From Gnetum montanum (Eukaryota > Streptophyta > Gnetopsida > Gnetales > Gnetaceae), in the NCBI GenBank assembly GCA_015680685.1, contig MNCI01017913.1:1707725-1771724 (forward strand): 64,000 bases of DNA, written 5' to 3'. The position numbers were made by a program, and so were the translations under genes. The notes beneath the pieces were generated by a model. The model did no database searches, was not told where the DNA came from, and worked only from the letters and a program-made list of their open reading frames with translations. Below are positions 34,001-44,659 of the stretch, piece by piece; position 1 is the first letter of the stretch; every line of letters begins with the position of its first letter.

Positions 34001-34232
34001 CCTTATAAAGCTTTGATCCATATTTTACGGGTAGCCCTGTAAGCGATCTGTACCTGCGTCTCTAAAAATGTAAACATAATACCTCTAGGGAAGTTTACGA
34101 AAAATCGTGTGGTGTAGATCGGTTACTGTAACGATTCCTTTGGAATCCTACAGGGTAAAAAGCCTAAACATGATCTTCTTTGTCCATTGCCTTTTAAATC
34201 TAGTCACTTATTGCCGTTAATCTATTTGACCA

Positions 34233-35405
34233 ATGGATTCTGCATACACAACCACAGCTGACATGATTACCACTGACTTGGGTGCCACATCTGTGAATCC
34301 CATCGCCACCACCGAACCAGCTTCTATTGTTATAGGACCTCAGGGACTGTCGCATCGTTCATTAAGATTGTAGGGCAAAGATCCTATATTCACCATCGTG
34401 ACCCCTGAGGAATATAATTTCATTTGCGTCAAGATCCAGGCAAAGCTTTCTCTTAGTCGAGTCGAGATCAAAGCGAAACGAAATTTTGAGCTGGTCCACA
34501 GAGGGGGTCAAGATTTCACCCCTACCGCTTACAACATTATCCCCCTAACTGAACATTATCATGAAATCCTAACCCAACTAGTTATGGATAGGAGTCAGGT
34601 TATATGGTCTGTGCTAGAACCTCAGAACAGAGAAGAAGAGGAATATGAACTCGTAGCCCAGTCTGAACATTCATACCACACTCTTAGCCCCCATACGTAC
34701 ATAAATACCCAATTTCCTCTTGTAGGAGAAGCCGCCCACCTTAATCCAGCCATGACCACCCAAACCCACATTCCTGTCATTCCACAGGTCACTATGCAAT
34801 CATCTGTCCTGCAGGTGCAAATACCATCCCAAAATAACATGGGNGGCGGGGCTTCATTGCCACATGTAATTAGCATTCCATCGGTGGTACCTATGTCCAC
34901 TGCACCTTATTTCATTCCCCAAGTGCAACCTCATGCCATGCCTACAACCCACCCGACACAAAATCTAGTGCAAACCTTTTTGTTGCCGCCCCTGCAAGGC
35001 AACCCACTATTCAGTTGCAGCAATCCGTTCAATAGCCTATGGCTAGTCAGTGGATCCTGCCTATTTCACATAATCAGTCTACTTTATACGATGTGCAACC
35101 CTTAGCCGCACCCACTACGCATGTCTCACAATATCCTCCTAATCTTTATCTTGCACATGCGGTGGCGGCCAATCTCTCTGCTCAGCCTGGAGGGTGGTCG
35201 CTTCCACAGGCAGCCTCGTCCATGGGGGTAGCCCCCGTAGTACCACCTATCAGCCAAGCCATCCCTCTGTTTCCACTGCTTGTCATTGCCTTCTCAGTTC
35301 AACCCCTTGCTCCTCCTACATAGAATTCTCCATCAACAAGCCTAGATCAAGCATTTTTACTCATTCAGGCCCTCACTGAGGAGGTTAAGCACCTTAAAGC
35401 TGCTG
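34233..35405 (+). pseudogene. T3 gag, C-terminally truncated
   Basis: Begins at ATG 34233 (MDSAYTTTADM), with a stop near 34371. The longest open part is 34398-35105, with TPEEYNFICVKIQAKLSL and RRGGQ-type matrix-like sequence (ELVHRGGQDFTPTAYNIIPL), an acidic stretch EEEEYELV, then a long Pro/Gln/Ser/Thr-rich region (34690-35320). The frame changes near 35039. The last part is the coiled segment SLDQAFLLIQALTEEVKHLK, the same as in T1. The YNGEG capsid core that follows in T1 and T2 is deleted. There is one ambiguous base at 34844. Confidence 0.8.
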
Positions 35406-36931
35406 ATTCGATGCTTGTTATAAATCAAATCACAGGAGTCTACGCATGCAAGGCTACACATTTACAGCCCTACTATGATATGGCTAAAGATCTTCTGAAG
35501 CGGTTCATGATCATCGATGCCCAACACGTGCCATGAAATGATAACTCACTGGCTGATGCACTGGCTACATTAGCCTTAAACGTGCCATCGCACCTATTCG
35601 ACACCTGTCCTACACTAATAACATATTGTACTAGTCCTATCATTCAAGTGGCGCAAATATCTTCATTGCTCGAGCAAGACACGCCAGAGTGGTACGATAA
35701 CATTAAAACTTACCTCTTGCATGGCAAACCATCATACGAGTTAACACGCACACAGAAAGATGCTGTTCACAAATGAGCTAGGCAGTATGTCATCATAGGA
35801 GATAGTACCCTCTGTAGATGCTCTTTTGATGGAGTACTGCTTACTTGCGTTAACAAAGACCAGGCGCAATGCATAGTAGGCAAAGTCCATGAAGGATTAT
35901 GCAGAGGACACGTAGCACCATGAGCCATGGCTTCTAAAATCCGTCACTTAGGGTATTACTGGCCGTACATGGAAAATGATTATCTTACAAAGGTTAAAAC
36001 GTGTGACACGTGTCAGCATTACGCAAACCTTATACACGTGTCACCTACAGAACTACACACAACTCAGATCACATGGCCCTTCCAACGATGAGGACTAGAC
36101 ATTACAGGGCCTATCACATCGAAATCATTCGTACGTCATAGCTTCATAATCACCGCCACTGAGTATTTCATGAAGTGGGTAGAAGCCATTCCTTTGCAGA
36201 AGATCACATCTCAACAGATATGTCATTTCATTCTAGATAACATGGTAACCAGATTTGGTCTCCCGATGACTATCATGACCGATAATGATCCACAATTTAG
36301 CAGTACAGAAACCAAATCTTTCTGTGACAGTCTTGGCATCAAGCAATCTTTTTCCTCACCCTATTACCTACAAGTGAACGGTCAAGCTGAAGCAACAAAC
36401 AAGGTCATAATCAACCTACTCAAGAAAATGCTCAACAGCAACAAGAGACGGTGGCATGAAAATATCCTCTATGTGCTATGGGCGTATCGTACCACATGCA
36501 GAACAACTACGGATAGTACACCTTATAGCCTAGTCTATGGATCTGAGGCGGTGTTGCCCCTCAAATTATAGGTTCCTTCTCTACGGATGGTCCTCTCCAC
36601 GATTATAAATGAGGCTCAACACATGGAGTCTCGGATCATGGATTTGGATTCAGTTGAGGAGAAGAGAATACAGACACTTGATACCATCAAAAAGTATCAA
36701 GATAAGCAGAGGCAGAAGCATCATCATAATCTTCAACAACGTCCGATCAAGAAGGGAGATTTAGTTCTCAAGGCTGTTCGCGAACCAGTAGGCAAGTTCT
36801 CTGCAAACTGGGATGGCCCTTTCTTGGTAGCTTTTATGTATAGCAATGGCATGTTCAGGCTAGCAGATATCAACGGCAACAAGTTACCGAATCTCATAAA
36901 TCATATATACCTGAAGCCGTACTACATCTGA
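35406..36931 (+). pseudogene. T3 RNase H end and integrase
   Basis: Opens inside RNase H: DSMLVINQITGVYACKATHL, then AQHVP, DNSLADALATLALNV near 35540. A linker (35582-35776) and the integrase zinc domain follow (VHEGLCRGHVAP, HLGYYWPYME, VKTCDTCQ at 35884-36015). The DDE core has Asp in GLDITGP (36092), Asp in IMTDNDPQFSS (36277) and Glu in VNGQAEATNK (36378), so the catalytic triad is still readable in a 133-codon open frame at 36170-36571. The C-terminal part at 36587-36931 (RPIKKGDLVLK, GPFLVAFMYSNGMFRLADI, HIYLKPYYI) is open. Integrase inserts the element cDNA. Stops near 35536, 35774, 35922 and 36090 silence the chain. Confidence 0.92.
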
Positions 36932-36960
36932 GTGCATATCTAGTGTTGACATCAGGTATG

Positions 36961-37575
36961 GCAACCATCATCCGCTACGATGCTAGACTGGCAACAATCG
37001 TCTGCTACGATGCTAAACTGGCAACAATCATCTGCTACGACGCTATACTGGCAACAACCGTCTACTACGACGTAAAACTGGCACTCTCCTCATGCATCCG
37101 CCACGACGCTAAACTAGCACTGATCATCCACCACGACGTAAAACTGGCACTGCTCGCACGCATCCGCCACGATGCTAAACTGACACTGATCGTTCGCCAT
37201 GACGTAAAATTGGCAAGTTGCAACCATCCACTACGACGTAAAACTAGCAGTGTTGTACAAGTCCGCTAAGACAAAAAACTGGCAGTTTCTGCACGTGTCC
37301 GCCACGACGCTAAACTGGCGTTGGCTATCTGCCATGACATAAAACTGGCACAGGTAAGTAGCCATCTATTGAGACGTAAAACTAGCATAGATCTGTCCTT
37401 GGGTCACGACATGAAACTGGCATCCACAGCACGGTCTGCTAAGACCATAAATTAGCTCTACCACTATCCACTACGACGTAAAACTAGTATTTCTCAGTCC
37501 GCCCAGAATTTAAACTGGGACCATGGTCTGCTGAGACTTAAAACCAACAACAACATTCTACCAGGACTTAAAACT
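36961..37575 (+). repeat. 30-bp minisatellite downstream of the T3 integrase
   Basis: The first four units are exactly 30 bases (36961, 36991, 37021, 37051) of the form GCAACAATCGTCTGCTACGA plus TGCTAAACTG. Later units alternate 30 and 36 bases (37081, 37117, 37147, 37183) and then become irregular. A phase at 36943-37269 is open through ten or so units and would encode a decapeptide repeat of the type LATIICYDAK. Tandem repeats between integrase and 3' LTR are common in Tat/Ogre elements. Confidence 0.85.
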
Positions 37576-38769
37576 AGGACTTGCAGGTTGCCATCATGCA
37601 AATCAAGTGAGCGTAATCATCTCTGTGCAGCTACAAAACAAATGGGGTGGGGTACTAGGATAGTCCCAGCGTCGCCACCTCACCGGCATTTTGCTGATCC
37701 CTTGGATGTGCTGAAAGGAATACTATTGATCCCTGGGAGATGCTGTCACTACACCCATTTCAGCGATGGCACCTCTAAGAGGTTAGTTTCGTCATCCAGA
37801 GCCCTAAAGGAGTTCTCATCAGCTTCGACTTTGGGGATCCCTGCTCATCATCACTATCAGGCTCTGGCTTCATAGATTCACCTAGTTGGTTCTTTGCATA
37901 ACTAGTTGGGTGTGATGAGTCTGATAATCTATGATGGCGATATGCTGGGTCGAGCGTCAACGGTGAAGACCTGGCCTCATGCTACAGTTCCTCCTTTGCG
38001 GCTAGCTCACTCTATCTCATCCCAAACAGTACTTATTTCAACAACCTCTCTAGTAATTCGACTAAGCAATGGTGCCCTCTATTTTCTTCTTTGGTTATAG
38101 GTTACCTGTTGTGAGGATGTCGTTCAAAAGTACGTTCATCTAACCGGTGGAATACAGACAGTGTTTTGAGATGATCGCCTAGGTTAGCCTATCCACTCAG
38201 GAGTGCATCCTTATTTTTCCTCATAATCCTACCTCTAGCTCTTACTTCCCTGCATCTACACCTTCTGCTTCCTTTACACAAAATGTACATACACAGCATA
38301 ATCTTTCCGCATTTACATTACAATCAAGTCCTTGAACCGACATAATGCAACTCGCCTGTTGGATGCCAAAAAAAAAAGTGGGTCGGCAAAATGGATGAAA
38401 CACAACTCATCTAGGCTGTGCAGACGCAACACAATTCGTCTATGCAAGCCCCTACATCTACAAACTGAAGGCATAACTCCATGCCAACGCAACCACAGGA
38501 GAAAGCCTAAATGCTTATGCATGAAAAAACTATATTCACACATTTGCATCTTCCTCGAACCTCACTTGCATCTTCCCTGAACCTTTCTCCTCTTACCTCT
38601 GTAAAAATTCCTTCCCATACCCTTCTATCCTCTATTTCCCTCATTTCTGCACTTCTCCATTGACAGGGCGACACTTGAGTAACCATTGATGAACACTGTT
38701 GGTACTTTTACCTATCCGATGTTTCGTATTCTTTGTCGAAGTCTTTCGGGAAAGCCCTCTAAACATCAA
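37576..38769 (+). other. T3 3' untranslated region
   Basis: Relatively GC-rich non-coding stretch between the minisatellite and the polypurine tract. Short open frames (37588-37875, 38332-38580) show no known domain. Words such as ACACAACTCATCTA/ACACAATTCGTCTA repeat near 38400-38450. Confidence 0.4.
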
Positions 38770-38782
38770 CAAAGAGGGGCCA
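38770..38782 (+). promoter_or_regulatory. Polypurine tract of T3
   Basis: AAAGAGGGGCCAT immediately before the 3' LTR start TGAAACACC. Confidence 0.75.
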
Positions 38783-38939
38783 TTGAAACACCGTAGAAAT
38801 TGCGAATCAGCCTTAGGCGAAGATTTACAATTTGGGTAAAGGTTCGTGACAGAAATCCAGAAAAAATATAACAGGGCAAAGAGGTGCGCAGTATCAAGAT
38901 TCCAAGTTCCTTACAGATTTCAATCTTACTATGTTTTCT

Positions 38940-39450
38940 TTCTTTATGCTACATTACACAACATAGCGTAGTGTCGCTCAGCGTAACTCTGTTTAACATA
39001 GCCCAATAGCAGAAAGTAACTTACTTCGGCAATGTTGATGAAGTTTAAAGTTTAAAACCTGTCACATATTCTGCTAAGTCTTTTTATGCAAGACTAAGTT
39101 TACGTTCCGTTACGCAGAGCAACGTAACGAGATCCAAGAAAAGCAAAGTCAGAGTCAAAGGAAGCGCGGTAGATTGATTTTTTCTTTTTGCAGATTGGTC
39201 GCTTTACGCTCATTATGCTACACGACGTAGACAAGCATAATTTATTGTAAAGTTAACCATTTTTATGCTCTATTACGCTTTCTGGCGAGAACGAGCGTAA
39301 AACAGTTTGAATCAACTACTTCCATGCTTTATTATGCTTTGCCACACATCTAAGCGTGAACAAGCATAATACAATGTAAAGCTGGCTAAAGCAGTATCAG
39401 ATATGCATCTGCCATCCACACGCACAATACGCTGATGAGCGTATTGTGCG
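38940..39450. repeat. TACGC/GCGTA palindrome array in the T3 U3
   Basis: About ten inverted half-site pairs, for example TTACG-TTCCG-TTACGC near 39100, TTACGCTCATTATGC near 39203, TTACGCTTTCTGGCGAGAAC with GAGCGTAA near 39275, and the hairpin CAATACGC-TGATGA-GCGTATTG at 39425-39446. The same kind of array is in the solo LTR. Confidence 0.7.
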
Positions 39451-39620
39451 TAATCATGAAGTAGCTTTCGCGGAAGTGGTTGACAGCGTACTCTACCCCC
39501 CTTTCCGAAAAACGTGACTCGACATGACCAATTTCAACATAAAGTTTACCAAGTCAATGGTATTTTGAAGGTTTGAGACACGTGTCATTAGGGTCGTGCC
39601 TTCTCCACATGTTGTCAAAC

Positions 39621-39629
39621 TTATAAATA
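39621..39629 (+). promoter_or_regulatory. TATA box of the T3 3' LTR
   Basis: TTATAAATACTCC, just after the palindrome array. The solo LTR has CTTATAAATGCTCC at the matching place. The 5' LTR lacks it. Confidence 0.7.
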
Positions 39630-40368
39630 CTCCAGTTGATGAAGAAACAAGGGTGGGCATCTTCAACTTTTGGCAGTAATCACCTTTGAGCAGAGACAGA
39701 GACATTTGTTTGAGCACTGGCAGCAGGAGCGATTAGTCCTTTGGTGAAGATACAATTCTCTCCATTGGCTATCATTGGTAGTTTTTGAGCAGAGACTACC
39801 AACGGCGAAAGAAGCAGATCAGAGATCGAGAGATCATCTGGTGCGGTTGGCAAGATCGACCGATTAGAAACAGTTGATCAATAGACATCAGGGCTTGACC
39901 TTCCTTGCATCCCATGTTTGGCTTACGAGGTAGACCGAGCTTCATTCTATACACCTTGTTGAACAATTTTCTTGTTATTTTGTGTATGTTTCGCACAAGA
40001 TAATCGGAGTTTTTTCCATTGGAACTTTGTATGCAATATAATCTATTTTTCGGATCAAAGCGCAGATCTTGGGATTGCACATTTTTCTTAAATCTGATTC
40101 TCCTTGTCATGATAACGTTGTCATTATTGCAATTTATCTACATCGATTTCTTCTCCTTTTGCGATTCATCGAGTCAGATTGTTCCACGGAATATCTATAG
40201 TATTCGTCGATTTACCGATTGATTAAGTCCCTGTCTAATCAACAAGACTGTTCAGGGCATTGCGGATTCGTTTTCTCCAGCACGGCCCTCACGTGGATCC
40301 ATAGTTAAGACTATGTACACGGATTTTTATTTGGTATTTTCTAGCTACCGATATTCTCCATCGTTATA

Positions 40369-40373
40369 GTCCT
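40369..40373 (+). repeat. Target-site duplication GTCCT, right copy
   Basis: Matches 33182-33186. Confidence 0.92.
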
Positions 40374-40640
40374 AGGACAAGAAAGGATTCCACATGAAAA
40401 TAGTGGTATGGTATGTTGTACTCAAGAAAATTCATCACCTAAAAACACATCCCAAACAAATTATCCTCCTAAAGAAAAATATAGCACATCAAAATTAGAG
40501 GAGGCACCCATATCTCAAAAGGATCTTGAAAGGTTTAATTATTCTAATCACTCATACTACCATAGGAGGATTAGATGTTATTATTTCATAAGTTATAACA
40601 TAAAAAATGGGGTTGAAATCTTAAATATTATCATGTAAGT
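40374..40640 (+). pseudogene. Ty1/copia gag, second part after the T3 insertion
   Basis: Open at 40408-40638. It continues the copia reading interrupted at 33186: a Ser/Asn/Lys-rich spacer (PPKEKYSTSKLEEAPISQ) followed by YYHRRIRCYYFISYN, which may be a decayed second zinc knuckle. Sequence to about 40930 is likely the same element, but no protease, integrase or RT follows, so the copia copy is truncated. Confidence 0.6.
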
Positions 40641-40929
40641 AATTGGTTATATCATAGGACTTCTTGGTCTTATCAAAGTAGACCAAGAAAGGATGTTATG
40701 CAGGATCACAGGGGAGATTGAATGTTAACTAAAAAGACCAAAACATAGGATCATAGGTGAGAATTAAATCATAGGAATAGGGAAATTAGGATACCCTCAC
40801 CAACAAATTTATAAAAGAAAGTCAAGCTATGGACATTGAAGAAGTTTAGTTGAGAAGAGAATACTTAGAAGAGGAAACATATTCTCTAGCCCTCTAAACA
40901 TCATGACCTTTCAATAGTGTCGTAAGTAG

Positions 40930-41260
40930 AGAAAAGTTTTGTTTTGTTTCTAAGCTTTCATTAAGACTATAATCCATTGGCAACATTTCCCAATCCCATC
41001 CAAATTTTTTCAAAGACATCTTTCCAAAAATAAAGACATCTTCAAATAATCAAATATGTCTCTCTAAAGGTGTCTTCATGTAAACAAAGACATCACTTTG
41101 ATTTTTTTTTTGTCATGGGAAAGATGTCTTCTATGGATAAAAGACATCTGTTGAAAATTTTAAATGTAGAAAATATGTCTTTCTCTTGTAAATGATGTCT
41201 TCATTTTTTTTCAAAGCCCTGATTTACCATCACTATAAAAAATAAAACCTCCATTTTTAT
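40930..41260 (+). promoter_or_regulatory. GACATCT cluster with TATA box
   Basis: Nine or so copies of AGACATC(T/A) or its inverse GATGTCTTC at 41016-41205, followed by ACTATAAAAAATAAAACC with the TATA core at 41234-41240. The arrangement resembles the promoter part of the chromovirus LTR at 16940-17205. It lies 100 bases before the plant-transposon-domain reading and could be its promoter or an LTR remnant. Confidence 0.5.
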
Positions 41261-41329
41261 CGTATTCCTTTAGATCTACTCTACAAAGATAATTAGGACT
41301 CCACAATTTGTTGTAATTTTGTCAAAAAT

Positions 41330-42560
41330 GATCGAAATGAAGATTGTAACATCTAGGATGAAATCCAAGAAATGTTCAAGAGGAAGATCCAATAGTGCAT
41401 AGTCCTCATACATGCGCCAGTTTTGTACAATAGGTGCACAACAAAGGTTTATGGAAACTTGAACCACTACCATCATTTTTGAACATTCCCTTGCTTTTCC
41501 AGATCATAAATAGCAAGACCTACTAGACTATTTCAAGCTGTTGAATTGGAACATTTTTATCACTATGAAGTTTCTAGTCCCTAAGGTGCAGATTAAAGAA
41601 TTTTATTGTAATATTATTGTTTCTAATGCTATTGTTGGGGAATTTACATCAATGGTTGTAGAAATTTTTGTTGAGGTCTCTTCCCAAGTTGTGAATGTGA
41701 TTTTGGGTATTACTAGTTCTAATGTCTTCCAAGTAACCATTGACACCATTCATGATATTTATACAAATGGTATAATTCCCATAGCACATGATGAATTCTG
41801 TGATGTATTGTTTGGTAGAGACACATCTTTTAACAAGGGACATATTAAGAGAAGCCAAATAACTCTTTATGAATCCACCTTATCTCTTATTATTCTATAT
41901 AATAACATGGTGAAAGAAGGTAGTTATAGTTATCTATTGCCACCCCATAGTTTTGTGCTCTCTTATCTTCTTACAAGTTTACCATTGGATCTAGGACATA
42001 TTCTCTACAAGACATGTTGAGTCTTTATGCTAAGGAAAGAAGTCTTAAGTACCCCTACCTCATCAATCTATTGATTTGCCAAAGGAATGTACCTATTCTA
42101 GACTTGCCTTTGATTAAAGATAAGAGGAGTTCTATTAAGTACATTAAGAAGAGGAGTACTTCCCATGCAAGAGAAGTAGGACCTAGAACCAGGCCTCCAA
42201 AACATAAGAAGGCAACATCTCCATAGTTAAGATGATCAAAATCCACTAGTGCTCACATCAATTCATTGGTAGAGAAGATTCTTTAGCCCTTTTCACAAGC
42301 CATCAGAAAGCTTGGGAGAAACCTCTCTTACTTGTATAAGTGTTTGGATGTAGTTGGGATTCGACCTCTCTCTAATGGGCAGGTATTTGAGGAAGTAAAT
42401 ACTCATATTTATAAGAGTGAGGAGGATGTTCCTACTCCACTGAGGTACTTTGCAGCAATTGATTCCTCATGTGCATATGACTTAGGGATGGAGTTAGATT
42501 CAAATCTAGAGGCATCCCTAGCTAGTATCAAGGGGGGGCATCATGCTCCCATGTAGCAAC
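41330..42560 (+). pseudogene. Plant transposon-protein-domain gene remnant (Transposase_32-like)
   Basis: Reading from about 41340 gives SRMKSKKCSRGRSN, FCTIGAQQRFME, then the 159-codon open frame 41541-42020 with FLVPKVQIKEFYCNIIVSNA, a V-x-EFYAN-type block followed by a second strand region (VVEIFVEVSSQVVNVILGI). It continues at 42014-42226 (YPYLINLLICQRNVP, then a Lys/Arg-rich tail) and 42332-42556 (acidic, DLGMELDSNLEAS). The order fits the putative plant transposon protein domain common in seed-plant repeats. Its biochemical role is not known. Stops near 41400, 41480 and 42227 break it. Confidence 0.6.
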
Positions 42561-42959
42561 AAGAGCATCATGTTCTAATTCTACCTCCTTCTGATGCTCC
42601 TAGCTCTTTTGAGCAAAGGGCTTTCGAGAGCATCTTTGGGACCATGTCCTAAATGGTACTAGTATAGCAGCCTCTAGCTTCAATAGCTTCACTAGCTTCC
42701 TCTTGGTTTCGAGTAAAGCTTCATTCTAGGTAGGCTCTTGTGTAGCAAGTTGATTTATTTGATCAAGATACATAGAAATTGAGTTTTCCTAGCTACGTAT
42801 GATGATGACAAGGAGACTTATGATTCATTACAAGTAGTAGAAGATTTAAAGTTTGAGTATGCAACTAAGGTTAGTGATTGAGACCTTGGGTGCTTGTTTT
42901 TCTTTTGTTGATGATTCAAAAAGCAGAAGACATTTTTTGGTTCTCACATATGTGCTTTT
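42561..42959. other. Spacer between the transposon-domain remnant and R copy A
   Basis: Probably the decayed C-terminal tail and 3' part of the preceding gene. No domain was recognised. Confidence 0.3.
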
Positions 42960-43384
42960 AGGATCTTGCACATATGTGACTAATGTGATATGATTTCAAC
43001 ATGATGGATCCATCAGCATGCATTCCACTACTGCCATAGCTCCACACCACCATCAGCATTGCTCTACTCCATTGCTACAACTGCATATTCTTCATCACCA
43101 CCACTACACATCCTTTGCCTTGCCACCATTGCAACTCCTTTGCGTACAATCCATCATACCATTTCCAGCCATTATGTTGTCTTGGATAGCCACATCATCC
43201 TTAGTAGATGTGCTACCCTTGCCATTTTCTGCAAACCATCACCATCTACAAATCCTTGTTTGGACTTCTATTTCTAGCCTAACATTTCTCACTATTTTTG
43301 CCACTAGTTCCACCCTCACCACCACCATTACCTACATTGTTGCTGAAAATCCATTGGAAATTTTCATAGACCATAGTATCAATA

Positions 43385-43690
43385 AGCACTGTGGATACTA
43401 TGGAATTCTACCTCCATGGAGCATTGCAGACACTATGGAATCCTACCTTGATGGAGCTTCATCGAAATCATGGACACCATGGAATCTTACCTCCATAGAG
43501 CACTATGAACGCTATGGAATATTGCCTTCATGGAGCTCCACGAAAATTGCAAACACCATGGAATCCTACCTCCATGGAGCACCATAGACACTATGTAATT
43601 TTTCCTCCATAGGGCTCTGTGGATACTATGGAATCCCTCCTCCATGGGCACCATAGGCACTATGGAATCCCACCTCCACAAAGCCTAGAA
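43385..43690 (+). repeat. Tandem repeat of about 36 bp in copy A
   Basis: About eight units of 33-42 bases containing CTATGGAATC(C/T)TACCTCC and ATGGAGC. Units start near 43401, 43437, 43476, 43516, 43558, 43628 and 43661. It is part of a 189-codon open frame (43018-43587) that reads His/Thr/Ser/Leu-rich low-complexity peptide; no domain is recognised. Confidence 0.8.
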
Positions 43691-43868
43691 AATACCATGG
43701 GCATCATAGAATCCCATCTCCCATCAACCATAAAATTATTATATCAGTTAATTGAAAATTTAAAAAAATTATTAGAATAAGTGATAAATTTAAGTTTAAA
43801 ACATGGACAAAAATTTCCAAAAAATAATTTAGTTCTTTGGTAGCATGTGAGATAAGAATTCTTTAATT

Positions 43869-43933
43869 AAGCATGTTGGATCTAAAGTAGTACTAGGATA
43901 GATGATCTCTTAGGAAGTCTTGTTTTCCATTCC
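43869..43933 (+). ncRNA. 5S rRNA-like segment in copy A (decayed)
   Basis: AAGCATGTT, then AAGTAGTACTAGGATAGATG, ATCTCTTAGGAAGTCTTG. This is the 3' half of plant 5S rRNA, including the internal control region, with about a third of positions changed. It aligns with the better copy at 55581-55645. Confidence 0.7.
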
Positions 43934-44659
43934 TAAGGTTTTCACCTCTACAAGCCATAATTTTTTGTTTTGGAAGCCTTTTTTAGTAAACAAAGAGTTG
44001 TTTCATATGGATTTCAACATGATGGATGCAACAATGAAGTCATATGTATCTCATGGAACTCTAAAAATTAGCTTTCATATATTGCCCAACATATTGCCTC
44101 AATACCTTGAAAAGCTTAATTTTTGCATAAATTAGGCATAATATGTTGATTTTTAACATATGAATGGCCATTTACAACATTTTTCACCCTTCTAAAATCA
44201 ATTGTGAGATCTAATTTATCATCCTAGTACCTAATAATTCAATTATATCATTAAATGTTCCTTAAAAGGCCAAAACTTAGGGTAATTAATCATGCCTAAC
44301 AATTTAATTATTAAGACTTAAAAATTTAATTTTTTTATCCTTATCATTAAGTTTTTAACTTATGTAAGATAAAAGGTCTTAGCATTTTCAACCTCTAGTT
44401 TGTCATTAGTTACACTACCAGAGTCTGTGTTCTTAAAGGGGATAGAAATGTAGTTAAGAGTTAGACAATGTAGTTAAATGTTATCAACCTAAAATTAGTT
44501 AATTATTTAATTAATCATTTGGTGAACCAAAATGGTTAAGAAGAATTATATCAATTCATCCTACAAGCAAATCATACTGCAAAATAACATGGAAAGTCAT
44601 AATCTTGTTTTCTTAAGGTGTATGATACCCATCAAGAGAAATAACCTAGAAGAGAATCA
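43934..44659 (+). other. Leader between the 5S-like segment and the CCR4 domain in copy A
   Basis: Homologous along its length to 55646-56380 in copy B (ACATATGAATGGCCATTT, TTCTTAAAGGGGATAGAAA). It is non-coding. A 63-codon open frame at 44532-44723 runs into the CCR4 reading. Confidence 0.5.

Larger units (their letters stand above)
33187..40368 (+). mobile_element. Tat-like Ty3/gypsy element T3, complete insertion with both LTRs
   Basis: 7.18 kb with 5' LTR, primer-binding motif, gag, a pol with only the end of RNase H and the integrase, a tandem-repeat 3' region, polypurine tract and 3' LTR, flanked by GTCCT on both sides. It is inserted in the gag of a copia element. A large internal deletion removed the end of gag, protease and reverse transcriptase, so it cannot move by itself. 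Its family is also represented by the solo LTR at 17808-19249 and, more distantly, by T1 and T2. Confidence 0.92.
38783..40368 (+). repeat. 3' LTR of T3, full length
   Basis: TGAAACACC to CGTTATA (final CA changed to TA), 1586 bp. U3 holds the palindrome array (38940-39450), the TATA box is at 39621, and R-U5 matches the 5' LTR from 39646 on. The GTCCT duplication follows directly. Confidence 0.92.

Noticed and set aside
34622-34900. Open frame on the minus strand of the T3 gag
   Set aside because: A shadow of the Pro/Gln/Thr-rich gag reading on the plus strand.
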